47,629 nucleotides of DNA from Rhodocyclales bacterium RIFCSPLOWO2_02_FULL_63_24 (GTDB lineage Bacteria > Pseudomonadota > Gammaproteobacteria > Burkholderiales > Rhodocyclaceae), in contig MHZX01000055.1 of assembly GCA_001828935.1 (NCBI GenBank), positions 1 to 47,629 on the forward strand, read 5' to 3'. The notes beneath the pieces were generated by a model. The model searched no databases. It was not told the DNA's origin and saw only the letters and a program-made list of their open reading frames with translations. The translations under genes and the position numbers were made by a program. Below are positions 8,249 through 16,600 of the stretch, piece by piece; within the stretch, counting starts at the first letter, position 1; every line of letters starts with the position of its first letter.

Positions 8249-8908
8249 TTACGGGATAAACCAGAAATAATCACCGGTGTAGCCAACGTCCTTGAAGAAG
8301 CCAATCCACTCATCAACTGACATGATGGTTTTTGCCGTGAGGTTCCAGGCGTACATGCGTTCCTTTTCCTCGTCGTTACGATAGGCATCTACAGTAATAA
8401 ACGAGTTGCCGCGACTGACCCGTTCGATCTCCTGCAAGGCTTGACCGCATTCCTTCCGTTCCAGATTGTGTACCGTGTTAATCGAGATCACGACATCGAA
8501 CGAATCATCCGGAAATGGCAGCTTAAGTGCGTTGGCGACCTGAACGTATGGCTTCATATCGTCAATTGCGTTCTCGATCGCGTATTGGGAAATATCGATG
8601 CCCTTCACGACGATGCCAGGAATGAGTTCAGCGAGGTCGTGCAGCATGAAGCCCTTGCCGCAACCGACATCAAGCACTGAACTGCCTTTCTGCAAACCCC
8701 AGTATTCCTGGAACGTTGGGATGACGGGTTGCCAGAATCTGGGAAAGTAGTTGAATCCGCCATAGCCGTGCCGCCGGTCGCCATCGAAGAAATCCCGCCC
8801 GAACTGCCTGGCGATCGCGCGATCCGCCTCCGTCTTCGAGGCAACGCGTTCATCCAGATTGCGCTTTGTTTTCGGATAGTTGACCAGCAGGTCGATTTCT
8901 TTTCCCAT
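8249..8908 (-). CDS. Class I SAM-dependent methyltransferase
   Basis: This 219-residue protein has the full methyltransferase core: motif I 'SSVLDVGCGKGFMLHDLAEL' (about 76-95), an acidic beta-2 end in 'VKGIDISQYAIENA', and motif 'LPFPDDSFDVVISINTVHNL' (about 130-149). The first 70 residues contain 'HGYGGFNYFPRFWQPVI', a substrate-recognition extension I do not recognise by name. It belongs to the Methyltransf_11/25-like group. It lies 30 bp after the RmlB-like gene and 42 bp before E1 alpha, in the same operon. Methylation of a nucleotide sugar or of a branched sugar product is the simplest reading. The substrate cannot be told from the sequence. Confidence 0.85.
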   Translation of the reverse strand: MGKEIDLLVNYPKTKRNLDERVASKTEADRAIARQFGRDFFDGDRRHGYGGFNYFPRFWQPVIPTFQEYWGLQKGSSVLDVGCGKGFMLHDLAELIPGIVVKGIDISQYAIENAIDDMKPYVQVANALKLPFPDDSFDVVISINTVHNLERKECGQALQEIERVSRGNSFITVDAYRNDEEKERMYAWNLTAKTIMSVDEWIGFFKDVGYTGDYFWFIP

Positions 8909-8938
8909 TCTTAAGTCCGTTCGTACTAAGCCATTGCA

Positions 8939-9925
8939 TCAGGGCTTATGAAGATAGTCGTAAGGTTGCGCCTTGAGTTCGTCAAAATTTGTACGCACCC
9001 ATGCGATGCATTCGTCCAGACCCCGATCTAGGTCTATGCGATCTTGCCAGCCGAGTTCGGCGCGTAGCTTGGCGCTGTCCAGATGGTAGGCCGAGTCCTT
9101 GCCCATGCGCTCGCCAACGACTTCGACGTGATCGTCAAAGGCAACTCCGAGTTTTGTGCAGATCTGTTCCACAAGTTCGCGGATGGAAACGACCTCGTTG
9201 GTGGAGATATGATACGTGTCGCCGTCACGTCCACCACGCATGATCTTCCATGTGGCATCGGATACATCCCGCATATGTATGAAGGACCGCGTTGATACAC
9301 CGCCCCCGTGCAACTGAAGCTTGCGCCCGAGCAGAATGAACAGGATGGTGCGTGGAATGATCCGATAGAGTTGCTGTCCGGGGCCATAGACGTTTGCGGC
9401 ACGCGTGGTCACGACAGGAAAGTTGTAGGTGGCTCGGAAAGTACGCAAACTCATGTCCGCTGCTGCACGGGATACAGCATAAGGCGTGCTCGGATTGAAA
9501 GGAAAATCTTCCTTGACGAATCCGGAGCAGCTGCCATAGACCTCCGGCGTCGATACGTGCACATAGCGCTTAAGAAAATCGCATTGGCGCAGCTCGTCAT
9601 GAAACTTGATTGTGGATACGGTGTTGGTCATGAACCAGTCGCCGGGATTTTGCCAGCTTTCGCCGACCATGCTCTGCGCAGCAAAATTGACCACGTAGGC
9701 CGGTCTCGTATCGCGAATCAGTCGCGTAATCTCTATCAAGTCCTTGTTGAGATCAAGATGATGGAAACTGAAATTGGCATGATCGTGCCACTTGTAAGGC
9801 AGGAAGGCGTTTATGGGCTCAACTGAGCGACTGGCACCAATCACTCGAGCACCTTGCTGGAGAGCGAAATCAACGAAGGTTGCTCCGGAGAATGAATTGC
9901 TACCTACGACGACAATGGTATCCAT
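8939..9925 (-). CDS. NAD-dependent epimerase/dehydratase, RmlB/GMD-like extended SDR
   Basis: This extended SDR of 328 residues is related to dTDP-glucose 4,6-dehydratase and GDP-mannose 4,6-dehydratase. The chosen start is the ATG at 9925-9923 (MDTIVVVGSNSFSGATF), which puts the Rossmann GxxxxxG motif at the N-terminus; the longer frame up to 9970 overlaps the isomerase gene. Further motifs are 'VVNFAAQSMVGESWQNP', 'YVHVSTPEVYGS' and 'RAANVYGPGQQLYRIIPRT'. The catalytic motif reads 'STPYAVSRAAADM', with Arg where YxxxK normally has Lys. It probably makes a 4-keto-6-deoxy or epimerised nucleotide sugar, which could be the acceptor for the ThDP enzymes downstream (inference). Confidence 0.82.
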   Translation of the reverse strand: MDTIVVVGSNSFSGATFVDFALQQGARVIGASRSVEPINAFLPYKWHDHANFSFHHLDLNKDLIEITRLIRDTRPAYVVNFAAQSMVGESWQNPGDWFMTNTVSTIKFHDELRQCDFLKRYVHVSTPEVYGSCSGFVKEDFPFNPSTPYAVSRAAADMSLRTFRATYNFPVVTTRAANVYGPGQQLYRIIPRTILFILLGRKLQLHGGGVSTRSFIHMRDVSDATWKIMRGGRDGDTYHISTNEVVSIRELVEQICTKLGVAFDDHVEVVGERMGKDSAYHLDSAKLRAELGWQDRIDLDRGLDECIAWVRTNFDELKAQPYDYLHKP

Positions 9926-9936
9926 AGAAAGAAAGA

Positions 9937-10527
9937 TTAGTTGCTTGGCGGTCGCTTCGAGTACAACCACTGCATCAGCATGTGACCGACGATCAATTGC
10001 AGATCCTCGGCAATCTGCATGTCATCAACGGGAAAGTGAATCGCTACATCGGCGATATCCTTGCATTTGCCACCCGTATAGCCGAGCACCGCATATGATT
10101 TGACTCCCATAGCCTTCGCTTGGTCGATGGTACGTACGATGTTCGGCGAGTTGCCACTGCCGGAAAGGGCAATCAGCAAATCCCCCGCTTGCGCTTGCAC
10201 GGCAAGCTGTTCTGAAAATATGTACTCGTAACCGAGATCGTTTCCCAGGCAGGTCATGACTGCGGAGTTCGCGCTAAGCGCCATTACCTTCATTCCCGCG
10301 CCGCTTCGCTTGGCGATTCCGTAGAGAAAATCGTTGGCCAAGTGGATGGCGTTTCCAGCGCTGCCACCGTTTCCACACAAAAATACCCGTTGCTTTGCCT
10401 GCCAGCAATTCAGCATGTCTTGTGCAAGCAGTGCTACGCCTGACCAATCTGCGTTGGCCAGCACGCTTTGCAGCCTGGCTGAGTAGCCAGCGAAGAAATC
10501 AAGTTTCATTTCTGGGTTCGAACCCAT
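9937..10527 (-). CDS. SIS-domain sugar-phosphate isomerase, GmhA-like
   Basis: This protein of up to 196 residues has a single SIS domain. The phosphate-binding loop is 'VFLCGNGGSAGNAIHLANDF' and the second SIS signature is 'DLLIALSGSGNSPNIVRTID', followed by 'GYTGGKCKDIADVAIHFP'. This is the pattern of phosphoheptose isomerase GmhA (sedoheptulose 7-phosphate to heptose 7-phosphate) and its relatives such as DiaA. The glycan context favours heptose synthesis over a replication role, but no heptose kinase or nucleotidyltransferase is in the window. The start is ambiguous: ATG at 10527 (3 bp after the epimerase stop) or ATG at 10509 (MKLDFFAGYSARL). It is tightly packed with its neighbours. Confidence 0.82.
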   Translation of the reverse strand: MGSNPEMKLDFFAGYSARLQSVLANADWSGVALLAQDMLNCWQAKQRVFLCGNGGSAGNAIHLANDFLYGIAKRSGAGMKVMALSANSAVMTCLGNDLGYEYIFSEQLAVQAQAGDLLIALSGSGNSPNIVRTIDQAKAMGVKSYAVLGYTGGKCKDIADVAIHFPVDDMQIAEDLQLIVGHMLMQWLYSKRPPSN

Positions 10528-10530
10528 CGG

Positions 10531-11472
10531 CTACTTGGCCAGGACGGTTTTCTGCATCCACTTCAGGTTGGAGTGGCACTCCTCGTCCTTGAGTACTCCG
10601 GTACGGTACTTATCGACTATCTCCAGTACGGCATCCTCTACGGTCTTCTTGGGTTTGAAACCGGTGGCGAGGAGTTTGTCCGAGTTAACGCGATAGGAGC
10701 GCGGATCGTTGGAGGCACTCACGACAATCTCAGCCGGAACATGCTTCGTTACCAGTTTTGCGATATCCAGAATTGAAATGTTCTCAAAACCCGCGTTATA
10801 GATGCCTGTTACTTCGGGATGGTCGATCAAATGAAGGTAGATATCCGTAATATCGTCGATATGGATGTTGGGCCGCGTCTGGTTTCCGCCAAATACGGTG
10901 ATCCGGCCCTTGGTGAGTGCCTGCATGGTCAGCATGTTGACCGAGACATCGAGGCGCATGCGCGGGGAGTATCCGCACACCGTTGCCGGACGAATGATCT
11001 GGACGACCATGTCATTTTGATAACCAAGCAATACGCGCTCGGCGACCATCTTGGTCTTGTTGTACTCGGAGATCGGCTTGAGCTCCAGGTCCTCCGTCAC
11101 CTGCGGTTCATCCTTGATGCCATAGACGCTGCCCGAAGAGGCGTAGATGAAGCGCTTGATGCCCCTTCGTTTGGCCTTGTCGGCCAGCTGCATGGTGGCC
11201 AGGGCACTGACTTCCCACGTAAGCTTGGGATCCAGATCACCGCAGGGGTCATTGGCTATCGACGAAAGGTGGATGATGCAATCGACGCCTTCCAACGGGA
11301 CAGACTCGATGTCTCGAACATCACCCTTGACGACTTTCAGTTGAGGATGGGGCGTAAGAAAATTGCCAAACCACTGAATATCAAACGCGACCACTTCGTA
11401 ACCGCGCGCAAGTAGCTTGGGAATCAGTATGTGGCCCTTGTACCCGCAGCCTCCTGTGACAAGAATTTTCAT
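10531..11472 (-). CDS. NAD-dependent epimerase, GalE-like extended SDR
   Basis: This 313-residue extended SDR begins 'MKILVTGGCGYKGHILIPKL' with an intact GxxGxxG motif. The catalytic set is canonical: 'RFIYASSGSVYG' and 'ISEYNKTKMVAER' (Tyr-x-x-x-Lys). 'IRPATVCGYSPRMRLDV' and 'NIHIDDITDIYLHLID' are typical of UDP-hexose epimerase/dehydratase relatives. It is the first gene of the minus-strand glycan operon, transcribed away from the 11550 glycosyltransferase gene, and probably supplies a nucleotide sugar precursor. A GAGG sequence lies 9-12 bases ahead of the ATG at 11472. Whether it epimerises at C4 or C2 cannot be told. Confidence 0.85.
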   Translation of the reverse strand: MKILVTGGCGYKGHILIPKLLARGYEVVAFDIQWFGNFLTPHPQLKVVKGDVRDIESVPLEGVDCIIHLSSIANDPCGDLDPKLTWEVSALATMQLADKAKRRGIKRFIYASSGSVYGIKDEPQVTEDLELKPISEYNKTKMVAERVLLGYQNDMVVQIIRPATVCGYSPRMRLDVSVNMLTMQALTKGRITVFGGNQTRPNIHIDDITDIYLHLIDHPEVTGIYNAGFENISILDIAKLVTKHVPAEIVVSASNDPRSYRVNSDKLLATGFKPKKTVEDAVLEIVDKYRTGVLKDEECHSNLKWMQKTVLAK

Positions 11473-11549
11473 TGTATTCAGTATCCTCAGCCGTAAAATG
11501 ACTTCGTAGGTGTTGTCTTTGAGCGCTATACCATATTTACGAGGATTTC
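11473..11549. promoter_or_regulatory. Divergent promoter region between the glycan operon and a glycosyltransferase gene
   Basis: These 77 bp separate two divergently transcribed genes and must hold the start signals for both. On the plus strand GAGGATTTC precedes the ATG at 11550, a good ribosome binding site. AT-rich stretches (CTATACCATATTT at 11526-11538) could contain a -10 element, but I cannot assign -35/-10 pairs with confidence. Confidence 0.4.
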
Positions 11550-12812
11550 ATGGTACCTCCCCAGGCGTTTTACGATCTCCTGAATAGAACCAATACTTGC
11601 CTTCTGGGCGACATGTTTTTTCCTGACTCGCCGGGGCACATGATTGCGGAGCTCGATAATTTTCTAAGAATGCGGCATCTTGGTGAGGTGGATGCAAGGC
11701 GAAATTATCTTGCCATCATGCCTAAGGGCGTTTTGGGCATACCAGAAATAATTGCGGCAACTTATCCAGCTGTCTTCAACTCGACATCGGGCATTCAGAT
11801 CATGACGGATGGCGATGGCGAGTTATGCAAATTGGCGGCGGATATTCAGATGCTAAGGCCGGAGTTGTCAGTTGGTGTCGGACTGTCACATTTCAGGGGT
11901 TCCTTGCGGGACGAAGCATGTCGAAAAATGGCGCGGTTGGCGCATCTGCCCGGTTGGCCGCAACGTTTGACCTGGGTAATCAGTCAGGAAATGCTTGCCG
12001 AACGCACCCTTCAGTATTTTCGGCGCCGCTGGGAGAGCCAAGACTATTGCCCTTGGATAGATATCCCGGAACTGAGTCCTGAGCTAAGGGATTTGTTGGG
12101 TGGAAAAACCGACAAACTGGCGTTGATTCATATTCGCAGCAATGCTCGCGGAGGCGGAAGTGCCGCCAATGCGGGAACTCAAACCGATCCGTCGCGGCTA
12201 ATTCCGACGCTTGGCTATTTGAATGACTTGGGCTACACGATCGTCAAAATTGGACGGGAGCCCTATCCGTCGGAATGGGCGCCTTTTTTCGTCATCAACT
12301 ATTCGGGAAGTTCGCTGCTAAATTATCGGAATGACCTGCTGCTTCTTAAGGCGGCAAAGTTCGTGATGGTGAACGCGTCGGGTTTTGGAAATCTGCCAGA
12401 TATTTTGGGTACTCCGATGGTGTTCTACGGAGGATGGCACATCGGGTTCCCGCCACTGGGTCCGAAATGTGTACTGCTTCCTAGCCTGATGCGCAGCAAG
12501 GCATGCGGCCGCTTTCTTAAGTTCATCGAACAACTGCAGTTTTTCAGAAGCCTTCCGGAATATTGGGAAGAGGGGAATTGCATGAGTTTTCCGGTCGATA
12601 AGTACGACGAGCGGCCACCCGAGGCAGATGAAATTTTGGCGAGTGTTCAGGAGGCCATCGCTTTGGGCCAAAGTTCTACGCCGCGGTCTAAGGAACAAGA
12701 GCGCTTTATAGACTTGGATAGGAAGAAGTATTTTGCGCATGTCCAAAGCCGCGTTAGTCAGCAGTTCCTTGAGCGGTTTCCTGAGGCGTTGATGCCGGGG
12801 TTTGTTGTGTGA
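11550..12812 (+). CDS. Putative glycosyltransferase, TIGR04372-like
   Basis: This 420-residue protein resembles the gene product at 304-1581 and appears to be a TIGR04372-type glycosyltransferase. It begins 'MVPPQAFYDLLNRTNTCLLG', then 'GHMIAELDNFLRMRHLGEVD', a start often seen in the family (an N-terminal Rossmann-like half concerned with GH-x-E). The C-terminal half has 'LALIHIRSNARGGG' (about 190-203), 'LGYTIVKIGREPYPSEW', 'FVMVNASGFGNLPDILGTPMV', split over residues 270-293, and 'YGGWHIGFPP'. No membrane segment is present. It diverges from the glycan operon and has its own ribosome binding site (GAGG, 6 bases before ATG). It could act on the same glycan. No terminator with a T-run follows it. 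Confidence 0.65.
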   Translation: MVPPQAFYDLLNRTNTCLLGDMFFPDSPGHMIAELDNFLRMRHLGEVDARRNYLAIMPKGVLGIPEIIAATYPAVFNSTSGIQIMTDGDGELCKLAADIQMLRPELSVGVGLSHFRGSLRDEACRKMARLAHLPGWPQRLTWVISQEMLAERTLQYFRRRWESQDYCPWIDIPELSPELRDLLGGKTDKLALIHIRSNARGGGSAANAGTQTDPSRLIPTLGYLNDLGYTIVKIGREPYPSEWAPFFVINYSGSSLLNYRNDLLLLKAAKFVMVNASGFGNLPDILGTPMVFYGGWHIGFPPLGPKCVLLPSLMRSKACGRFLKFIEQLQFFRSLPEYWEEGNCMSFPVDKYDERPPEADEILASVQEAIALGQSSTPRSKEQERFIDLDRKKYFAHVQSRVSQQFLERFPEALMPGFVV

Positions 12813-13150
12813 TTGATAGGGGGACTTTGTAACGATGGCATGGCGCGTGCCCAATCATTTCGCGCCGCTTTGCACGCGACTGCATAACGCCACCATCGGG
12901 AGTGTCTGAATTTTTGTGTGTGAGGCGGGAAGAGACTTTTCCACGGTGCTGCCTGCCGAAGGTCCCTCTAGACAGCTAGCCAACAGAGTAACCTCGGCGT
13001 GACCCGCCAAGGGGCCGCGACTCCAAGCCTTCAAAACAGGACGTTGATCCTCGTGCTCAATCCACCATGCGGCAAAGCATTTGCCTCGCCCCCAGTTAAT
13101 TGGGTGCCGGCATGGGATTTTGAGGGGGGACCATTGACGTTAACTCCGGT

Positions 13151-13172
13151 CGTGAAACAATTTCGTGAAACA
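13151..13172. repeat. Two 9-bp direct repeats next to a sigma-54 promoter
   Basis: CGTGAAACA occurs at 13151-13159 and again at 13164-13172, 13 bp apart centre to centre. Each copy also forms a small palindrome with the following bases (GAAACAATTTC and GAAACATTTC). The pair ends 10 bp upstream of the -24 element, closer than usual activator sites, so it could be a repressor or architectural-protein site, or chance. Confidence 0.4.
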
Positions 13173-13182
13173 TTTCAGTTGG

Positions 13183-13197
13183 TGGCACTATTTTTGC
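13183..13197 (+). promoter_or_regulatory. Sigma-54 (RpoN) -24/-12 promoter for the giant repeat protein
   Basis: The sequence TGGCAC-TATTT-TTGC matches the RpoN consensus TGGCAC-N5-TTGC in all fixed positions, with GG-N10-GC spacing. Transcription would start near 13209. The only gene downstream on this strand is the giant repeat gene at 13670, so the promoter most likely drives it. RpoN promoters need an AAA+ activator; none is encoded in the window. Confidence 0.7.
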
Positions 13198-13669
13198 GTG
13201 CGCCTTGTGACATATTTCCGGGTAATTGGGCGGAAAGTGGTGCAATTTAGATACGGTGTCCTGTGTGTTTCCGAATGTGTTGCGAAGCGCAATCGCATTC
13301 AAGTTCGGCTAAGTATTGCCGTTAGACAGGGACGATCCGCTCTATCTGGATGGGCGAATCGAGTGCATTTTGACCAGAGTTTTTGGCCGATAGGGTGGGC
13401 TACGCAAGGTGGCGATTCACAATAAGAGTATGAATTGATGAAGCTTTTATCGCTTGATCCGACGCTGACGCGTTTGCCGGCGCAAGTTGTAGGCAACGCT
13501 GTAAATGCGTTTGTGGAACGCTCGATGGGCGGGGTTGGGTCGCGTAAATCGCTTCGTGGAAGCGCTCGGCAAATGTGCTTCGGTAGTAATTTAACGGCCC
13601 CTTTCTTGGGGCGGTCTGCGGAAAATCGAGAACCAAATGTAGAGTCGATCTCTACGCAAGGAGAAAAAA

Positions 13670-16600
13670 ATGGCTGTTAACGTTACTTCCCTGACCCTTG
13701 CGCAGATTGCCGCGTTATCTTCTTCCGACTTCGCCGTATGGACCAGTGACGAGATTGCGTCATTAAGTACGGCTCAGGTGCGCGCTTTAAGCACCGCGGT
13801 CATTTCAACCCTAAGCACCGCTCAGGTAAGGGCGTTTGAAGCAGTTGATATCGGGGCGCTTACCACCACCCAGGTTGCGGTACTACAAACGACAAGCGTT
13901 GCGGCTTTGGATATCGATCAAGTTGCGGCGGTGAGTACTTCTGGCATTGCTGCTTTTGCGGCGTCACAGATTCAGGCTCTTACGACAGCCCAGGTCGAAG
14001 CGCTCACGGGCAACCAGGTAAAGGTAATTACCACAACAGGGATCGCCGCGCTGACTACCACGCAAGTCGGCGCAATTGAGGCGGCAGACATAGCAGTGTT
14101 GACCACGGCGCAGGTGAGGGCGCTGACTACGACGAACATTGGCCAACTGCATACTGACCAGATTCAAGCCGTGACAACCGCTGGTGTGGCTGCGCTTACT
14201 ACGTCTCAGATCCAGGCTCTGAGCACCACGCAGGTGGCGGCTGTGACCACTTCCCAGATCACGGCAATTGGGACCACAGGGATTGCGGCATTGACCACGA
14301 CCCAGATTGTTGCCGTCGCATCAGACGTTGTCGCCGCGATAAGCACGTCGCAGATTGCGGCGATCGAGACTACCGACCTTGCAGTCTTGCAGACCAGTCA
14401 GATCGAAGCCTTGACTAGCGCCCAAGTCAAGGCGATTACTACCACGGGGATTGCAGCGCTGTCGACAACGCAGGTAGTGGCAATCGAGGCGGCAGATATT
14501 GCCGCCTTGGGGACAAGCCAGGTTGTGGCGATTGAAACGACCGATTTCGCAAAACTTACCGCCGATCAAGTTGGGGCGCTGACCACCGCGCAAGCGAGCA
14601 AGCTTACCACCGGGCAGGTGCAGTCGTTGACCACAACCCAGGTTGTGGCGATAGAAACAGCGGATATTGCCGTGCTCACCGCCGGCCAGGTGGCCGCGAT
14701 TGAGACCACCGACTTGGTGGCGCTTGCCGTGGACCAGGTTGCTGCTGTAAGTACCGCGGGAATTGCCGCGTTGACGACAACGCAAGTTCCGGTGCTGACG
14801 ACTGCCCAAGTAGAAGCCCTCGAAAGCAAGCAGGTTGCCGTATTGACGGCTGTCCAGATTCCGGTATTGACGACGACCCAGATTGTCGCAATTGAGGCTT
14901 CCGACGTGGCGAAGCTGACTACGTCTCAGATCACAAAACTAGAGACAACAGATATCGCGGCCTTGACAGTAGACCAGGTAGGCGCGTTGACAACACGGCA
15001 GGCCGCCTCGTTGACGGCGGGCCAGACCGCAGCCCTCACCACTACCCAGGCCGCGGCACTGGAGACGTCGGACGTATCAGCTCTGACCACCAGTCAAATC
15101 CGGGCGATTGAGACAACGGATCTCGCCGTGCTTAGCACCGATCAGCTTGCAGCCTTCAGTACTAGCGCAATTGCCGCACTCACTGCCACTCAGGTAGGGG
15201 CACTGAGTACGGACCAGATCGCCGCGCTGACCACATCACAGATAGCAGCCTTGACAACAAGTCAGGTTAAAGGATTGACCACTACGCAGATGGTGGCCAT
15301 CGAAACGTCGGACATTGCCGCGCTGACGACAGCGCAGGTAGCGTCCATCGAAACCAGCGATCTGGCAGTCCTCAGTACCGACCGGATCGCGACACTCACA
15401 TCGAAGCAGGTGGCGGCGCTCACCAACGCTCAGGTTGGAGCGCTGACTACAACGCAAGTGGCGGCCATTGAAACGTCAGATCTGGCGGCTATGACCACGG
15501 CGCAGATCGTCAAAATCGAGACGAGCGATCTTGCTGTATTGACCACAGGTCAAGTCGCGGCAATGAAGACCAACCAGATCAAGGTGCTGACCACGTCGCA
15601 GATTGCGGCGCTGACCACGACCCAGATGGCTGCCATTGAAACATCGGATATTGCCGCTCTGACCAATTCGCAGTTGAAGGTGATTGAGACCACTGATTTG
15701 ACGGTATTGACCGCGGGGCAGATCGCTGCAATTCAAACCGCCGGCATAGCCGCGATGACAACAACCCAGATGGTCGACCTGACGACGACGCAGATCGCCG
15801 CATTGACAACCGCCCAGGTTGTCGCGCTGACCAACGGGCAAATTGCCGCCATCACAACAACCCAGGTTGTCGCCATTGAAACCTCGGATATCTTTAAGCT
15901 CACTACCGCACAGATCGTAAAGATCGAGACCACCGATCTGGCGCAATTGACGACCCAGCAGATACAGGCATTTAGTGCGGCGCAAGTGGCTGCCCTGACT
16001 ACCCAGCAATTTGCGGTGCTGACTACCACTCAGCTAGGGGCGATCAGCACCGAAGACTTTTCGTCGATGTCTCTCAGTCAGCTGAAATCGCTGAGCACAA
16101 CGGACCTGGCGGGATTTACCCCGGCCCAGATCGCTTCGCTGACAACTGCGCAGGTGGCGGCACTGACGACCACCCAGATTGCCGGATTGACCACGACCCA
16201 GATTGGCGCGATCGAAACCTCGGATATTGCCAAGCTCAGCGCCGCTCAGCTAAGAGCCGTAGAAACCACCGACCTGGCCTTATTGACCACAGCGCAGGTC
16301 GGTGCCGTGAGCACGGCAGGAATTGCCGGATTGACGACCACCTCATTGGGCGTGCTGACCACGACGCAGGTTGCGGCGATCACCACCGCGCAAGTAGCGG
16401 CCCTGACTACGACGCAGATCGCCGCGTTGACCACGACGCAGATCGCCGCGATCGAAACCACGGACATTGCCAAACTCGGCACCTCGCAGCTTAGAGCCCT
16501 AGAAACGACCGATCTGGCGGCCCTGACGACGGCACAAGTCGGCGCTGTGAGTACGGCAGGAATTACCTCGTTGACGAGCACGCAGTTGGGTGTACTGACC

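Larger units (their letters stand above)
12813..13669 (+). other. 857-bp intergenic leader region of the giant repeat-protein gene
   Basis: I find no convincing gene here; a short open frame at 13435-13680 has no ribosome binding site and overlaps the next start. The region holds a sigma-54-type promoter (13183-13197), a pair of 9-bp direct repeats just upstream (13151-13172), a small GCCCC/GGGGC hairpin (13597-13612) and the ribosome binding site AAGGAG at 13658-13663, six bases before the ATG at 13670. If the sigma-54 promoter is used, the transcript would have a leader of about 460 nt. Confidence 0.6.

Noticed and set aside
13386..13393. GCCGATAG as a FliA -10 element in the leader of the giant gene
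   Set aside because: No TAAA-type -35 element lies 11 bases upstream, so the match is probably chance.
13435..13680. Small open frame of 81 codons before the giant gene
   Set aside because: It has no ribosome binding site, unremarkable composition, and runs over the start of the giant gene; more likely leader sequence.
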